Assembly: GCF_052119585.1 (NCBI RefSeq)
Contig: NZ_JBGQOJ010000014.1
Coordinates: 1 to 64,000, forward strand
Direction: 5' to 3'
Length of the DNA: 64,000 bases
Source of the DNA: JBGQOJ01 sp052119585
Lineage (GTDB): Bacteria; Pseudomonadota; Alphaproteobacteria; Rhodobacterales; Rhodobacteraceae
This document shows positions 17,298 through 25,331 of the stretch, piece after piece. The notes beneath the pieces were generated by a model. That model was not told the origin of the DNA. It searched no databases and saw only the letters and a program-made list of their open reading frames with translations. The translations under genes and the position numbers were made by a program. Each line of letters begins with the position of its first letter. The first letter of the stretch is position 1.

Positions 17298-19735
17298 GCG
17301 CTTTCTTCGTAGATGGCAGATTGCAGATCGTGGACGGCCTGTTCGAACCCAGGTTTTCCCCCGAAAGCGCGGACGAGTTCAACCACACTTCCCATGCCGC
17401 TGAATGGCGCGATCTTCAGGACGCCAAGATCGCCGAGGTTCATAACACCTTCGTCGGCATATTTTTCAAGCAAGGCTTCCAGCACGGCCTTTGCCTGGGG
17501 GCCATACTTGGTGAACACATCGCGTTTTTTCACGCTTTCAGCCCGCTCATGCCGGGTAAGAGGCTTGGCATCAAAGGCGATGTGGCAGATCAGATCAAAA
17601 GGGTCGAGATCCTTGCCAAGCTCCACCGCAATCAGGTCAAGCGGCAGACCTTCGGCTTCCAGTTCCTCCAACACCGCCTGCCTGCGCCCATCTCCATTCC
17701 AGCGTTTGAGAAAATCATCAAGGCTGGCGAACTGCTTTTGCAGGGCCTTCCGAGTATAATCGCGCAGGGATTCCGTGACCAGTTTGCCGTTTTCGTCAAG
17801 ATATTCGATCCGCTCTGCGACGATCAGCGCACCCACGCCGTCAACATAGACCTTACGGTTCGGGCTGCCGCTAAACGGGTCCACGGGATCAATCAGCACG
17901 GTTTCCTCGCCACCCGGTTCTGGCGGCAACGGCTCGCCATCTTCACCGGTCTGGGGCGCATCATCTGGCGGCGTGATCGGATCATCAGGGCCCGGCTGGT
18001 AAATCTGGACCGGTTCGCCGTCGAACTCCGGGTCGGCAAAATGGCTGGTCGCGCCACGGAAATCCATCACAGTGAAGAAAAGCTTCTGTGTATCCTCATG
18101 CACACGGGTGCCCCGGCCGATGATCTGCTTGAACTCGGTCATGGACCCTACATCCCGGTCGAGGACAATCAGGCGGCAGGTTTGCGCATCGACGCCGGTG
18201 GACAGAAGCCGGGAGGTCGTCACGATGACCGGATAGGCCGCTTCGGGGTCGATGAAGTTGCCCAGTTGATCGATGCCATCCTTGTCATTGCCGGTAATGC
18301 GCATGACGTAGCGATGGTTTTGGGCCACCAGATCAGCGTTTTCATTGATCAGAGCCTGACGCATGCGGGCGGCGTGCTCCTGATCGACGCAGAAGATGAT
18401 GGTCTTGGCCATCCGGTCGCCGCTTTGTTTCAGGAACTCCGACACCTTTCGGGCCACCAGCCTGGTGCGATCATCCAGCACCAGTGTGCGGTCGAAATCT
18501 TTGGTGTTGTAGATGCGGTCATCGACTTCTTCGCCGTCGCGGTCCAGCTGGCCCTGCACCGGACGATAGCCCTGCACATCGCGGTCGATATGGACCTTGA
18601 TGACCTTATAGGGCGCAAGGAAGCCGTCGCGAATGCCCTGCTTTAGAGAATAGCTGTAAACCGGCGCACCGAAGTAATCGATGTTGGAGGCATATTCGGT
18701 TTCTTTTGGCGTGGCGGTTAGACCGATCTGGGTCGCTGTTGTGAAATGGTCGAGGATTTCCCGCCAAGCGGAATCGTCCGCAGCACTGCCCCGGTGGCAT
18801 TCGTCAATCACGATCAGATCGAAGAAATCCCGTGAGAACTCCTTGTACAGCTTTTGACTTTCGTCCGGGCCGGTGATGGCCTGATAAAGCCCCAGATAGA
18901 TTTCATAGGAGGTATCGATCCTGCGGCGCTTGTCCAAGGCCAGCCTCACGTCGGTCGACGTGCCGTCGGCGCGCTCAATAGTTTTCGATTGGGTCGACAG
19001 CTTTGCCATATTGCCCGCAAAGGGCCGGAAGTCGTTCACCATGGTCTGATCGATCAGCACATTGCGATCCGCCAGAAACAGGATGCGCTTCTTCTGGCCT
19101 GCCTTCCAAAGCCGCCAGATGATCTGGAACGCAGTATAGGTCTTACCAGTGCCCGTCGCCATAACCAGAAGGACCCGGTCCTGACCTTTGGCAATTGCCT
19201 CAATGGCAGAATTGACGGCATTGACCTGATAGTAGCGCGGCGTCTTACCACTGCCGTCGTCAAAGTAATCCTGAAGCGCCACAACCGATGCGGCATCAGA
19301 AAGGCCCTTCCAGGCACAATACCGCGCCCAGAGGTCGGCAGGCGACGGAAACTGGTCCAGCGTCAGGGTGACTTCCGGCGTTGGGCTCATGCCAGTTCGG
19401 TCGTGAAAAACAAAACCGTCGCCGTTCGAGGAAAACACAAACGGGATTTCAAGTGTTTCAGCATACCCCAAACCCTGCTGAAGCCCAGCTCCGATCGCTT
19501 GGGTGTTTTCCTTTGCTTCAATTAGAGCAATCGGAATGTTTGGCTTTACGGAGAGGATGTAATCGGCACGTTTGCCCTTACCCCGGCTCACCAACTTTCC
19601 GCGGACAATGATCCTGCCCTTCGTAAAGCTGACCTCTTCCCGGATTTGGTTTATTTCGTCCCACCCGGCACCGCGAAGTGCAGGCGTGATAAACTTGGTG
19701 CAAATGTCGCGCTCACTGAGCGATCGCTTGTCCAT
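17294..19735 (-). CDS. hsdR: Type I restriction enzyme R subunit (second locus)
   Basis: An 813-residue HsdR and the first gene of the six-gene operon. The nuclease site is Asp58 plus Glu73-Ala-Lys75. Walker A ATGTGKT is at 193-199, DECH at 311-314, with LTATP and GRGTR further on. I start at the ATG at 19735 (MDKRSLSERDICTKFI), the usual HsdR N-terminus; the frame extends upstream to a TTG at 19777 with no support. The upstream 300 bp to the divergent DUF3644 gene should hold promoters for both, but I see no clear consensus there. Confidence 0.93.
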   Translation of the reverse strand: MDKRSLSERDICTKFITPALRGAGWDEINQIREEVSFTKGRIIVRGKLVSRGKGKRADYILSVKPNIPIALIEAKENTQAIGAGLQQGLGYAETLEIPFVFSSNGDGFVFHDRTGMSPTPEVTLTLDQFPSPADLWARYCAWKGLSDAASVVALQDYFDDGSGKTPRYYQVNAVNSAIEAIAKGQDRVLLVMATGTGKTYTAFQIIWRLWKAGQKKRILFLADRNVLIDQTMVNDFRPFAGNMAKLSTQSKTIERADGTSTDVRLALDKRRRIDTSYEIYLGLYQAITGPDESQKLYKEFSRDFFDLIVIDECHRGSAADDSAWREILDHFTTATQIGLTATPKETEYASNIDYFGAPVYSYSLKQGIRDGFLAPYKVIKVHIDRDVQGYRPVQGQLDRDGEEVDDRIYNTKDFDRTLVLDDRTRLVARKVSEFLKQSGDRMAKTIIFCVDQEHAARMRQALINENADLVAQNHRYVMRITGNDKDGIDQLGNFIDPEAAYPVIVTTSRLLSTGVDAQTCRLIVLDRDVGSMTEFKQIIGRGTRVHEDTQKLFFTVMDFRGATSHFADPEFDGEPVQIYQPGPDDPITPPDDAPQTGEDGEPLPPEPGGEETVLIDPVDPFSGSPNRKVYVDGVGALIVAERIEYLDENGKLVTESLRDYTRKALQKQFASLDDFLKRWNGDGRRQAVLEELEAEGLPLDLIAVELGKDLDPFDLICHIAFDAKPLTRHERAESVKKRDVFTKYGPQAKAVLEALLEKYADEGVMNLGDLGVLKIAPFSGMGSVVELVRAFGGKPGFEQAVHDLQSAIYEESA

Positions 19736-20035
19736 GCAGTCATGTCCCGGCTGCGCGATGCACCGTAAGAGCGGCAAATCGGATAAATGTTTTGTTTTAC
19801 AAGCTTAAACGGGTTTCACGGCGCGGGGCAACGCCAAACAGCGGCGCATTTTGTGCGCTGCTCGTGGTTGAGGCGCAACCTTAGGGATTCCCTTCCCACA
19901 ATAGTGACAGCGTCATGTAATTGACGCGCATCTCACGATGGATAGAACCTGCCTCTGCCGCCTTTTTGGAATCTGCGGAAGCATCTTCTTTGTGCTTTCG
20001 TCTGCACCTGATAGCCAACCTCTTGGAGGTGCAGC

Positions 20036-21253
20036 ATGTCCAAAAATGAAATCAGGCCCAAGGGGACCAAGCGGCGTCGAGGCAATACACTCGAACATTG
20101 GGAAGTCGGGATCGCGAAGGCCATGATAAATCGGGGCGGTCTTTTCACAAATGATCAAGACATTCTTGCCTATTTCACACGCCCCACCCGGTCGATCAAT
20201 CATCGTCTCATAAGCGAAATCCGATCCGAGGCCAAACACAGGACAATCAAGGCCGCAAGCGATGACGACCTTGATGCCTTTGTCTCGATGTGGCCCGATA
20301 TTGATCACGAGACTGGTCTCAGCCTTCGTGGTGACGAACTTCTGATCAAGGCACGCGAGGCCATGATTGCCGCTGTCCAAACGTTCAATTCGGCGGGCCT
20401 GACGTTCCGGGCTGAACTGTTCATCGTTACGGCAATTATCGCATGGACATACCTGCTTCATGCATGGCTTCGACGCGAAGGTATGGACTATCGCTACCCA
20501 GGCCAAAAAACGAAAGAAGGGGCCGATAAGTTCTGGGAGCTCGGCCAATGCCTCAAGCATGACAAATGCCCGGTTAAGGGTGGCGCTGTGACGAACCTGC
20601 ACTTCCTGATCGAAATTCGACATGAAATTGAACACCGGTCAACGAACAGGATTGACGATGCCTTGGGCGCAAAGTTGCAAGCCTGTGCGCTGAACTTCAA
20701 TGAACTGCTGAAAAGGGAGTTCGGGGCTCAGTATGGCCTTGAAAAACGGCTGCCACTGGCCCTCCAGTTTGTCTCTTTCGGGCCTGAGCAACGAATGGCC
20801 CTCAAGATGGCGTCGGACCTACCCAAGCATATAGCATCAGCGATCGATACGTTCGAACATGAGCTCAACGCCGATCAGATCAAGGATCCAGCCTACCGGA
20901 TGACCTACGGCTTTTTCCCCATGGCTGCGAAAAAGCCAGGAGCAGCCGATACCGCCGTGCAAATCATACCAGCAGGCAGTGCGATGGCTGATGAGGTCGA
21001 GAAGATAATCTTCAAAGAGGTGAACAAGGAACGCTACCCCCCGGGCCGCGTGGTCGAGAGGGTTCAGGCCGCCGGTTTCCCGAGGTTTCGCATGCACGAC
21101 CATATCCGGCTCTGGAAGAGCCTGGATGCGCAGAAGGACGGCAAAGGCTACGGCTACGGCTGCGTCGGCGACTACGGCAACTGGGTCTGGTTTGACCGCT
21201 GGTTGGATCAGGTGCTTGTTCACTGCGAGGCTGAAGGCGACAAATTTCGATGA
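20036..21253 (+). CDS. DUF3644 protein with HEPN-like R-x4-H motif
   Basis: A 405-residue DUF3644-family protein, recognised from LFTNDQDILAYFTRPTRSIN at residues 36-55, IIAWTYLLHAW near 134-144 and the RHEIEH box, where Arg195 and His200 match R-x4-H of HEPN RNases. The family occurs in defence islands; its activity is not known to me. GGAGGT lies five bases before the ATG. It is transcribed away from hsdR, with which it shares an upstream region, so it may be co-regulated with the restriction operon. Confidence 0.85.
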   Translation: MSKNEIRPKGTKRRRGNTLEHWEVGIAKAMINRGGLFTNDQDILAYFTRPTRSINHRLISEIRSEAKHRTIKAASDDDLDAFVSMWPDIDHETGLSLRGDELLIKAREAMIAAVQTFNSAGLTFRAELFIVTAIIAWTYLLHAWLRREGMDYRYPGQKTKEGADKFWELGQCLKHDKCPVKGGAVTNLHFLIEIRHEIEHRSTNRIDDALGAKLQACALNFNELLKREFGAQYGLEKRLPLALQFVSFGPEQRMALKMASDLPKHIASAIDTFEHELNADQIKDPAYRMTYGFFPMAAKKPGAADTAVQIIPAGSAMADEVEKIIFKEVNKERYPPGRVVERVQAAGFPRFRMHDHIRLWKSLDAQKDGKGYGYGCVGDYGNWVWFDRWLDQVLVHCEAEGDKFR

Positions 21254-21388
21254 CACTGGGTCAGGCGACTCTGATGACCTCCCCCGAGGAATTGCGCTAA
21301 AATCATGCCTTTTGGCCAGAACCCTGCACGGGGCTCCGGCTACTTGCCGTAAGCTAAGGCCCGGCCATACCCGGCGGGCCCGATGTCA

Positions 21389-21688
21389 TCAATCCAGGAT
21401 CTGTCCCGTCGGGCAGCGCCAAGGCATCAGCAGACCATAGTCGATGTCGCCGCGCGTGCGTTCGATCTCATCGACCACCCAGTCAGGTATTGGCCACTTG
21501 CTTAACACGGAACAGGGAGCGGGGAGTTTTGTAGGTTTTGTAGGTTTTGTCCGTAGAAGAAGAGACTCTAGGAGTAAGTCCTGCTCGACCATCCATCCGG
21601 CGTCCCGTTTCTTGATTATCGTAACCGCCCCACGCTGACCTCTAGGGGCAGCCACAATCGCGAGGTGGAATGCCTTTAGTGTCGTCAT
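21389..21688 (-). CDS. Small hypothetical protein near right end of the element
   Basis: A 99-residue frame with no recognised domain and a weak ribosome-binding site. Its middle reads RTKPTKPTKLPAP followed by WPIPDW and DEIE, which echoes the DKTDKTDKT ... WGVPDWRDE start of the protein encoded at 6837. The KPT repeats come from the 9-bp DNA repeats at 21526-21552. It may be a real element gene or a decayed relative of the left-end gene. Confidence 0.4.
   Translation of the reverse strand: MTTLKAFHLAIVAAPRGQRGAVTIIKKRDAGWMVEQDLLLESLLLRTKPTKPTKLPAPCSVLSKWPIPDWVVDEIERTRGDIDYGLLMPWRCPTGQILD
21526..21552 (-). repeat. Three 9-bp repeats, inverted relative to the left-end set
   Basis: On the reverse strand these bases read as three units of the pattern xACAAAACy, the same as the set at 6849-6875 but in opposite orientation and at the other end of the element. 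The stretch 21689-21868 that follows is AT-rich, carries a small stem (AACCC/GGGTT near 21818-21833) and holds no gene. Confidence 0.45.
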
Positions 21689-21868
21689 GACTTTTCTGCC
21701 GACCGCCTGGCTGAAACACCGTCCGAATTTGGTGGGGGCTTGATTTTTCCGCTATGCTTAGGAGTTTCAAGAAATTTTAGCAAAACGTAAAAGGTGTATA
21801 ATTGAGGGGATACCTCAAACCCACCTTGGGGTTAAACTGTTTATTATCAATTAGTTAAGTAAAAATTA

Positions 21869-21885
21869 TGGTGCCCCCACACGGA
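21869..21885. repeat. Right attachment-site core (attR) inside tRNA-Thr
   Basis: This 17-bp copy is identical to 5487-5503. It is the 3' end of the intact tRNA-Thr gene, including the encoded CCA, so integration leaves the tRNA functional. Confidence 0.85.
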
Positions 21886-21944
21886 CTCGAACCGCGGACC
21901 CTCTGATTACAAATCAGATGCTCTACCAGCTGAGCTATAGGGGC
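21869..21944 (-). tRNA. tRNA-Thr (anticodon TGT)
   Basis: A 76-base tRNA on the reverse strand with the acceptor start GCCCCTA, D-loop AGCTCAGCTGGTAGAGC, anticodon stem CTGAT / ATCAG around loop TTGTAAT (anticodon TGT) and T-arm GGTTCGAGTCC. It ends GGGGGC, then discriminator A and an encoded CCA. It is the integration target of the element to its left. Its 5' end is 42 bases from the end of the iron permease gene. Confidence 0.96.
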
Positions 21945-21985
21945 ATTGAGGCTCATTTACGAAATCATTTCGGCTTATGCAAGCC

Positions 21986-23644
21986 CTAGCGATTGGTTCT
22001 TGCAAGCAAAATTACAGCAAGCAGTCCAACACCGATCACAAGGATTGCCGCAGGGGATGCGTCGCCCAGATTTTCAAGCGAGGCCTTCTCGTGGACGCGG
22101 GTCGCAAGGGTGTCGTAGTTGAACGGGCGCAGCAGCAGCGTTGCGGGCAATTCCTTGACGCAATCGACGAAAACAAGCAGCAATGCCGTGCCCACGGACC
22201 CGCGCATCAACGGCATATAGACCGCGCGCAGGGTGCCTCCCGCAGATCGACCAAGGGATCGCGCCGCCATCGGCAGGCTGGGCGTCACCCGTCCCATCGC
22301 GGCATCCGTGGCCCCCTGTGCGATCGCAAAGAACCGTACCACATAGGCGAAAACAATCGCAAACGACGATCCGGTCATCAATAGCCCGGGGTCAAAGCCG
22401 GTCCAGCCCTGCACAAGATCGGCAAATGCATTGTCCGCCGCCGCCATGGGAATCAGGATCCCCACCCCCAGAACAGCCCCCGGCGCGGCGTAGCCGATGG
22501 TTGTCAGCGGCAACAAGGTGCGGGGCAGACCGCGCCCCGCAAGCCGCACCCCGTAAACCATGAACAGCGCCAGCAGCACTGTCAGCACCGCCGCCGCGCC
22601 ACCCACAACCAGCGTATGCATCAAGGCGCGGATCAGGCCGGGATCGACCCATGCCGCGCCGCTTTGCACCGCATAGGACAGAATCACCGCAGCAGGCAGA
22701 ACAAAGCCCACAAGGAACGGGAAGACGCACAGCGCCGTTGCCAGCCACCCCTGCCATCCGGCCAATGCTGCGGGCTCGACGGGGCGCTGTTGGCGCGACA
22801 GGCTATAAAAGCGGCTGTTGCGGCGGCTGGTTTTCTCCAGCGCCACCAGCCCCAGAATCAGCGCCAGAATCACCACCGCGATCTGCGCCGCTCCGCCCGC
22901 GTTACCCATTTCCAGCCAGACGCTGAAGATGCCTGTGGTCAGGGTTTGCACCGCGAAATACTCGACCACGCCGAAATCGTTGATCGTTTCCATCATCACA
23001 ATCGCCGCCCCAGCCGCAATGGCGGGACGCGCAAGCGGCAGCCCGACCCGCCAGAAGCGGGCAAAAGGCCCCGCCCCCAGCGCATGTGCCACCTCGTAGC
23101 TGCACCCGGACTGCTCGCGGAACGCGGCGCGGGCCAAAAGATAGACATAAGGAAACAAGGACGCAGACAGAACGATCACAGCCGAGGTACGCGACCGGAT
23201 CTCGGGGAACCAGTAGTCACGCGAGGATGTCCAGCCGAATGTAGCGCGCAGTGCGGCTTGCACCGGACCGGAATAGTCCAGAAAATCCACCAAGGCATAG
23301 GCGCCGACATAGGCCGGAATGGCCAGGGGCAACAACAGGGCCCACTGCAACCAGCGCACGCCCGGAAAGCGGTACATGGCCACAAGCCAGGCGGCGCCAG
23401 TCCCGACGCAGGCCGACAGGACGCCGACCGACACCATCAATATCCCCGAGTTGCCCAGATAGCGCGGCAAGGTCGTGGCAATCAGATGCGGCCAGATGTT
23501 TTCCGTCGGGAAAAACGCCAGCCAGATGACAGCGATGATCGGCATAAGGACCAATGCCGCGATCAAAAGGGCCCCGATCGACCAGAAATCGACAGCCAGA
23601 CGCGGACGACGCCATGTGGTAAGTTGAGTGTTTTGCTCGGTCAT
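21986..23644 (-). CDS. fbpB: Iron(III) ABC transporter permease, FbpB type
   Basis: A 552-residue inner-membrane protein built of two fused permease domains, as in FbpB/SfuB ferric iron importers. Hydrophobic segments begin at about residue 25 (LLIAALVLMPIIAVIWLAF). The EAA-type cytoplasmic loop occurs twice: EVAHALGAGPFARFWRVGLPLARPAI near 210 and MAARSLGRSAGGTLRAVYMPLMRG near 480. The start at 23644 (MTEQNTQL) is chosen; the frame continues upstream but overlaps the divergent gene. No binding protein or ATPase lies beside it here, so partners must be elsewhere. Confidence 0.88.
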   Translation of the reverse strand: MTEQNTQLTTWRRPRLAVDFWSIGALLIAALVLMPIIAVIWLAFFPTENIWPHLIATTLPRYLGNSGILMVSVGVLSACVGTGAAWLVAMYRFPGVRWLQWALLLPLAIPAYVGAYALVDFLDYSGPVQAALRATFGWTSSRDYWFPEIRSRTSAVIVLSASLFPYVYLLARAAFREQSGCSYEVAHALGAGPFARFWRVGLPLARPAIAAGAAIVMMETINDFGVVEYFAVQTLTTGIFSVWLEMGNAGGAAQIAVVILALILGLVALEKTSRRNSRFYSLSRQQRPVEPAALAGWQGWLATALCVFPFLVGFVLPAAVILSYAVQSGAAWVDPGLIRALMHTLVVGGAAAVLTVLLALFMVYGVRLAGRGLPRTLLPLTTIGYAAPGAVLGVGILIPMAAADNAFADLVQGWTGFDPGLLMTGSSFAIVFAYVVRFFAIAQGATDAAMGRVTPSLPMAARSLGRSAGGTLRAVYMPLMRGSVGTALLLVFVDCVKELPATLLLRPFNYDTLATRVHEKASLENLGDASPAAILVIGVGLLAVILLARTNR

Positions 23645-23729
23645 GCCGAACGACTTAACGGAAAGCGGTTTCCCTGTCCAGAAAACCCCGTATATTGCCC
23701 GCAATTGAAACAACCGTTCACGGAGCATT

Positions 23730-24605
23730 ATGCAGGTCGTTTTCCACATCGGCGCCCATAGCACGGATGAAGACCGCCTGCTGAAAAGTCTGTTGAAAAA
23801 CAAGGCAGAGCTGGTAGGCCAGGGCATAGTCGTGCCCGGCCCCAGCCGCTATCGCCAGCTTTTTCGCGAAACGGTGCAGTCGCTGAAAGGTGCGCCAGCC
23901 CCCGCCAGCGTTCAAGAGCTGCTTCTGGATGCCACAATGGACGAGGACGAGGCAGACCGCCTGATCCTGTCGAACGAGCATTTCATTTGCGTCGTGCCGC
24001 GCATTTTCGAAAACGGTCGCCTCTATGACCAGACCGAGGAAAAGATCGCCGCTCTGTCGAACCTCTTTCCCGGGTGTCCGGTCGAATTCCACCTTTCGGT
24101 CAGCAATCCGGCAACCTTCATCCCCACCCTTCTGACGCGCACGGACAATCTGACATACGATACGCTGCTTCAGGGCTCCGATCCGATGGGCCTGCGCTGG
24201 TCGGATATGGTCGGACGGATCCGCGCAACAAGCCCCTCTGCCGCGCTGACGGTCTGGTGCAACGAGGATACGCCGCTGATCTGGTCACAGCTCTTGCGGG
24301 AAATATCCGGGGCAGAGCCGATGACGAAACTCGTCGGTTCGTTCGACCTTCTGGCCGAGATCATGACCCCCGACGGGATGAAGCGTTTCCGCGCCTATCT
24401 GGAATCGCACCCGCCACAGACCGAAGTGCAGTTGCGCCGCATCATCTCGGCATTTCTGGATAAATTCGCGATAGAGGACCAGATCGAGCTTGAACTGGAC
24501 CTTCCCGGCTGGACGGATGTCTACGTCGACACACTGACCGAACTCTACGAGGAAGATATGTACCGGATTCAGCGCATGCCGGGGGTGAATTTCATCACCC
24601 CCTAA
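23730..24605 (+). CDS. Sulfotransferase-like protein
   Basis: A 291-residue soluble protein divergent from the iron permease. The N-terminus QVVFHIGAHSTDEDRLLKSL resembles the start of sulfotransferase-type P-loop proteins (HIGAHKTGTT), but the glycine-lysine core is changed to STDEDRL, so PAPS binding may be lost. The rest has no motif I can name. The function is unknown. Confidence 0.7.
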   Translation: MQVVFHIGAHSTDEDRLLKSLLKNKAELVGQGIVVPGPSRYRQLFRETVQSLKGAPAPASVQELLLDATMDEDEADRLILSNEHFICVVPRIFENGRLYDQTEEKIAALSNLFPGCPVEFHLSVSNPATFIPTLLTRTDNLTYDTLLQGSDPMGLRWSDMVGRIRATSPSAALTVWCNEDTPLIWSQLLREISGAEPMTKLVGSFDLLAEIMTPDGMKRFRAYLESHPPQTEVQLRRIISAFLDKFAIEDQIELELDLPGWTDVYVDTLTELYEEDMYRIQRMPGVNFITP

Positions 24606-24628
24606 GCCCCTCGATCAGGACGTCGGCC

Positions 24629-24889
24629 TCAGCTCATCCCCAGCGCTTCTTTGTAAAGCTCCAGAATGGCTTCTTCTTCGGCGATGTCATTGCTGTCGCG
24701 CTTGCGCAACGAAATCAGCTTGCGCAGGATCTTTGTGTCGTACCCGCGCCCCTTGGCCTCGGCCATGACCTCTTTTTGCTGATCGGCAAGGTCTTTCTTC
24801 TCGGCGTCCAGACGCTCGATCCGCTCGATGAACTGGCGCAGTTCGTCGGCGGTCACGCGGTAGGTTGCATCGGTGGATGTGTCGCTCAT
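24629..24889 (-). CDS. gapR: GapR-family (DUF2312) DNA-binding protein
   Basis: An 86-residue protein matching the DUF2312/GapR family throughout: TADELRQFIERIERLDAEKK, then EVMAEAKGRGYD and LRKLISLRKRD. GapR in Caulobacter binds AT-rich, overtwisted DNA ahead of replication and transcription forks and helps topoisomerases. The length is normal for the family, and the first half should be a coiled coil. It is convergent with the gene to its left, with 23 bases between stops. Confidence 0.92.
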   Translation of the reverse strand: MSDTSTDATYRVTADELRQFIERIERLDAEKKDLADQQKEVMAEAKGRGYDTKILRKLISLRKRDSNDIAEEEAILELYKEALGMS

Positions 24890-25012
24890 GTCTGGCCCCT
24901 CAAATCATCTGGAGGCACTGGATACCCGCCCTGCCCGCGCCCCGCAAGACACTTGCCATACCGCACCGCATCCATTAGCGCATCTGTGGGTTTATCGGCA
25001 GGAGCACGCGCA

Positions 25013-25228
25013 ATGGAATTTCTGATCTGGGCAGGCGCTACAGTGTCTATGACCGGCCTTGCGGGGCTGGTCTATTGTATCGTCGTTGCCGCCAGGGCAA
25101 AACGCGCCAATCTGTCCGAACCCGACATGCGCGCCCGTCTGCAACGGGTCGTGGTCATCAACCTCGGGGCGCTTTTCCTGTCGGTCATCGGCCTGATGAT
25201 GGTCGTCGTCGGTATCTTTCTGGCCTGA
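25013..25228 (+). CDS. Small two-helix membrane protein
   Basis: A 71-residue protein with two predicted membrane helices: residues 3-26 (LIWAGATVSMTGLAGLVYCIVVAA) and 46-70 (VVVINLGALFLSVIGLMMVVVGIFL), joined by a charged loop RAKRANLSEPDMRARLQR. GGAG lies nine bases before the ATG. I know no function. Confidence 0.75.
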   Translation: MEFLIWAGATVSMTGLAGLVYCIVVAARAKRANLSEPDMRARLQRVVVINLGALFLSVIGLMMVVVGIFLA

Positions 25229-25243
25229 TCTTTCACGTTCTTT

Positions 25244-25325
25244 GTTCTAAAAATATCCGCGCCGCAGGCAAATCGTTTCAAAAAGGTTTTTTTGCGCTTC
25301 GCGCGAGAGTATTTGGACCGAGAAG
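25244..25325. repeat. Palindromic dispersed repeat, probable bidirectional terminator
   Basis: The left arm, from GTTCTAAAAATATCCGCG to GCCGCAGG (25244-25271), recurs with one mismatch at 52115-52142. The right arm (about 25292-25325, GCGCGAGAGTATTTGGACCG) is a diverged inverted copy of the same pattern. The pair sits between convergent stops, so it may end transcription from both sides. Confidence 0.55.
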
Positions 25326-25331
25326 AATGGA

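Larger units (their letters stand above)
5487..21885. mobile_element. Integrative element inserted in tRNA-Thr(TGT)
   Basis: The element is bounded by the 17-bp direct repeat at 5487-5503 and 21869-21885. It contains an integrase reading inward from the left end, an AlpA-like excision regulator, Toprim and DUF3987 replication-type proteins, and a cargo of type I restriction-modification plus HEPN-like genes. No conjugation or capsid genes are seen, so it is a mobilisable or satellite-type island, not a self-transmissible one. The tRNA gene is kept whole at the right junction. A second, divergent integrase remnant lies 167 bp outside the left repeat, which suggests tandem insertion at the same tRNA site. 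Confidence 0.85.

Noticed and set aside
17276..18646. 456-codon plus-strand frame opposite the second hsdR
   Set aside because: It is antisense to conserved helicase motifs of hsdR and shows no protein family features.
11788..19735. PrrC-type anticodon nuclease in the restriction operon
   Set aside because: The extra genes lack the PrrC ATPase head; the RNase-like candidate instead has CBS domains and an R-x4-H motif.
5487..21885. Prophage or conjugative element
   Set aside because: No capsid, tail, terminase, relaxase or type IV secretion gene is visible between the repeats.
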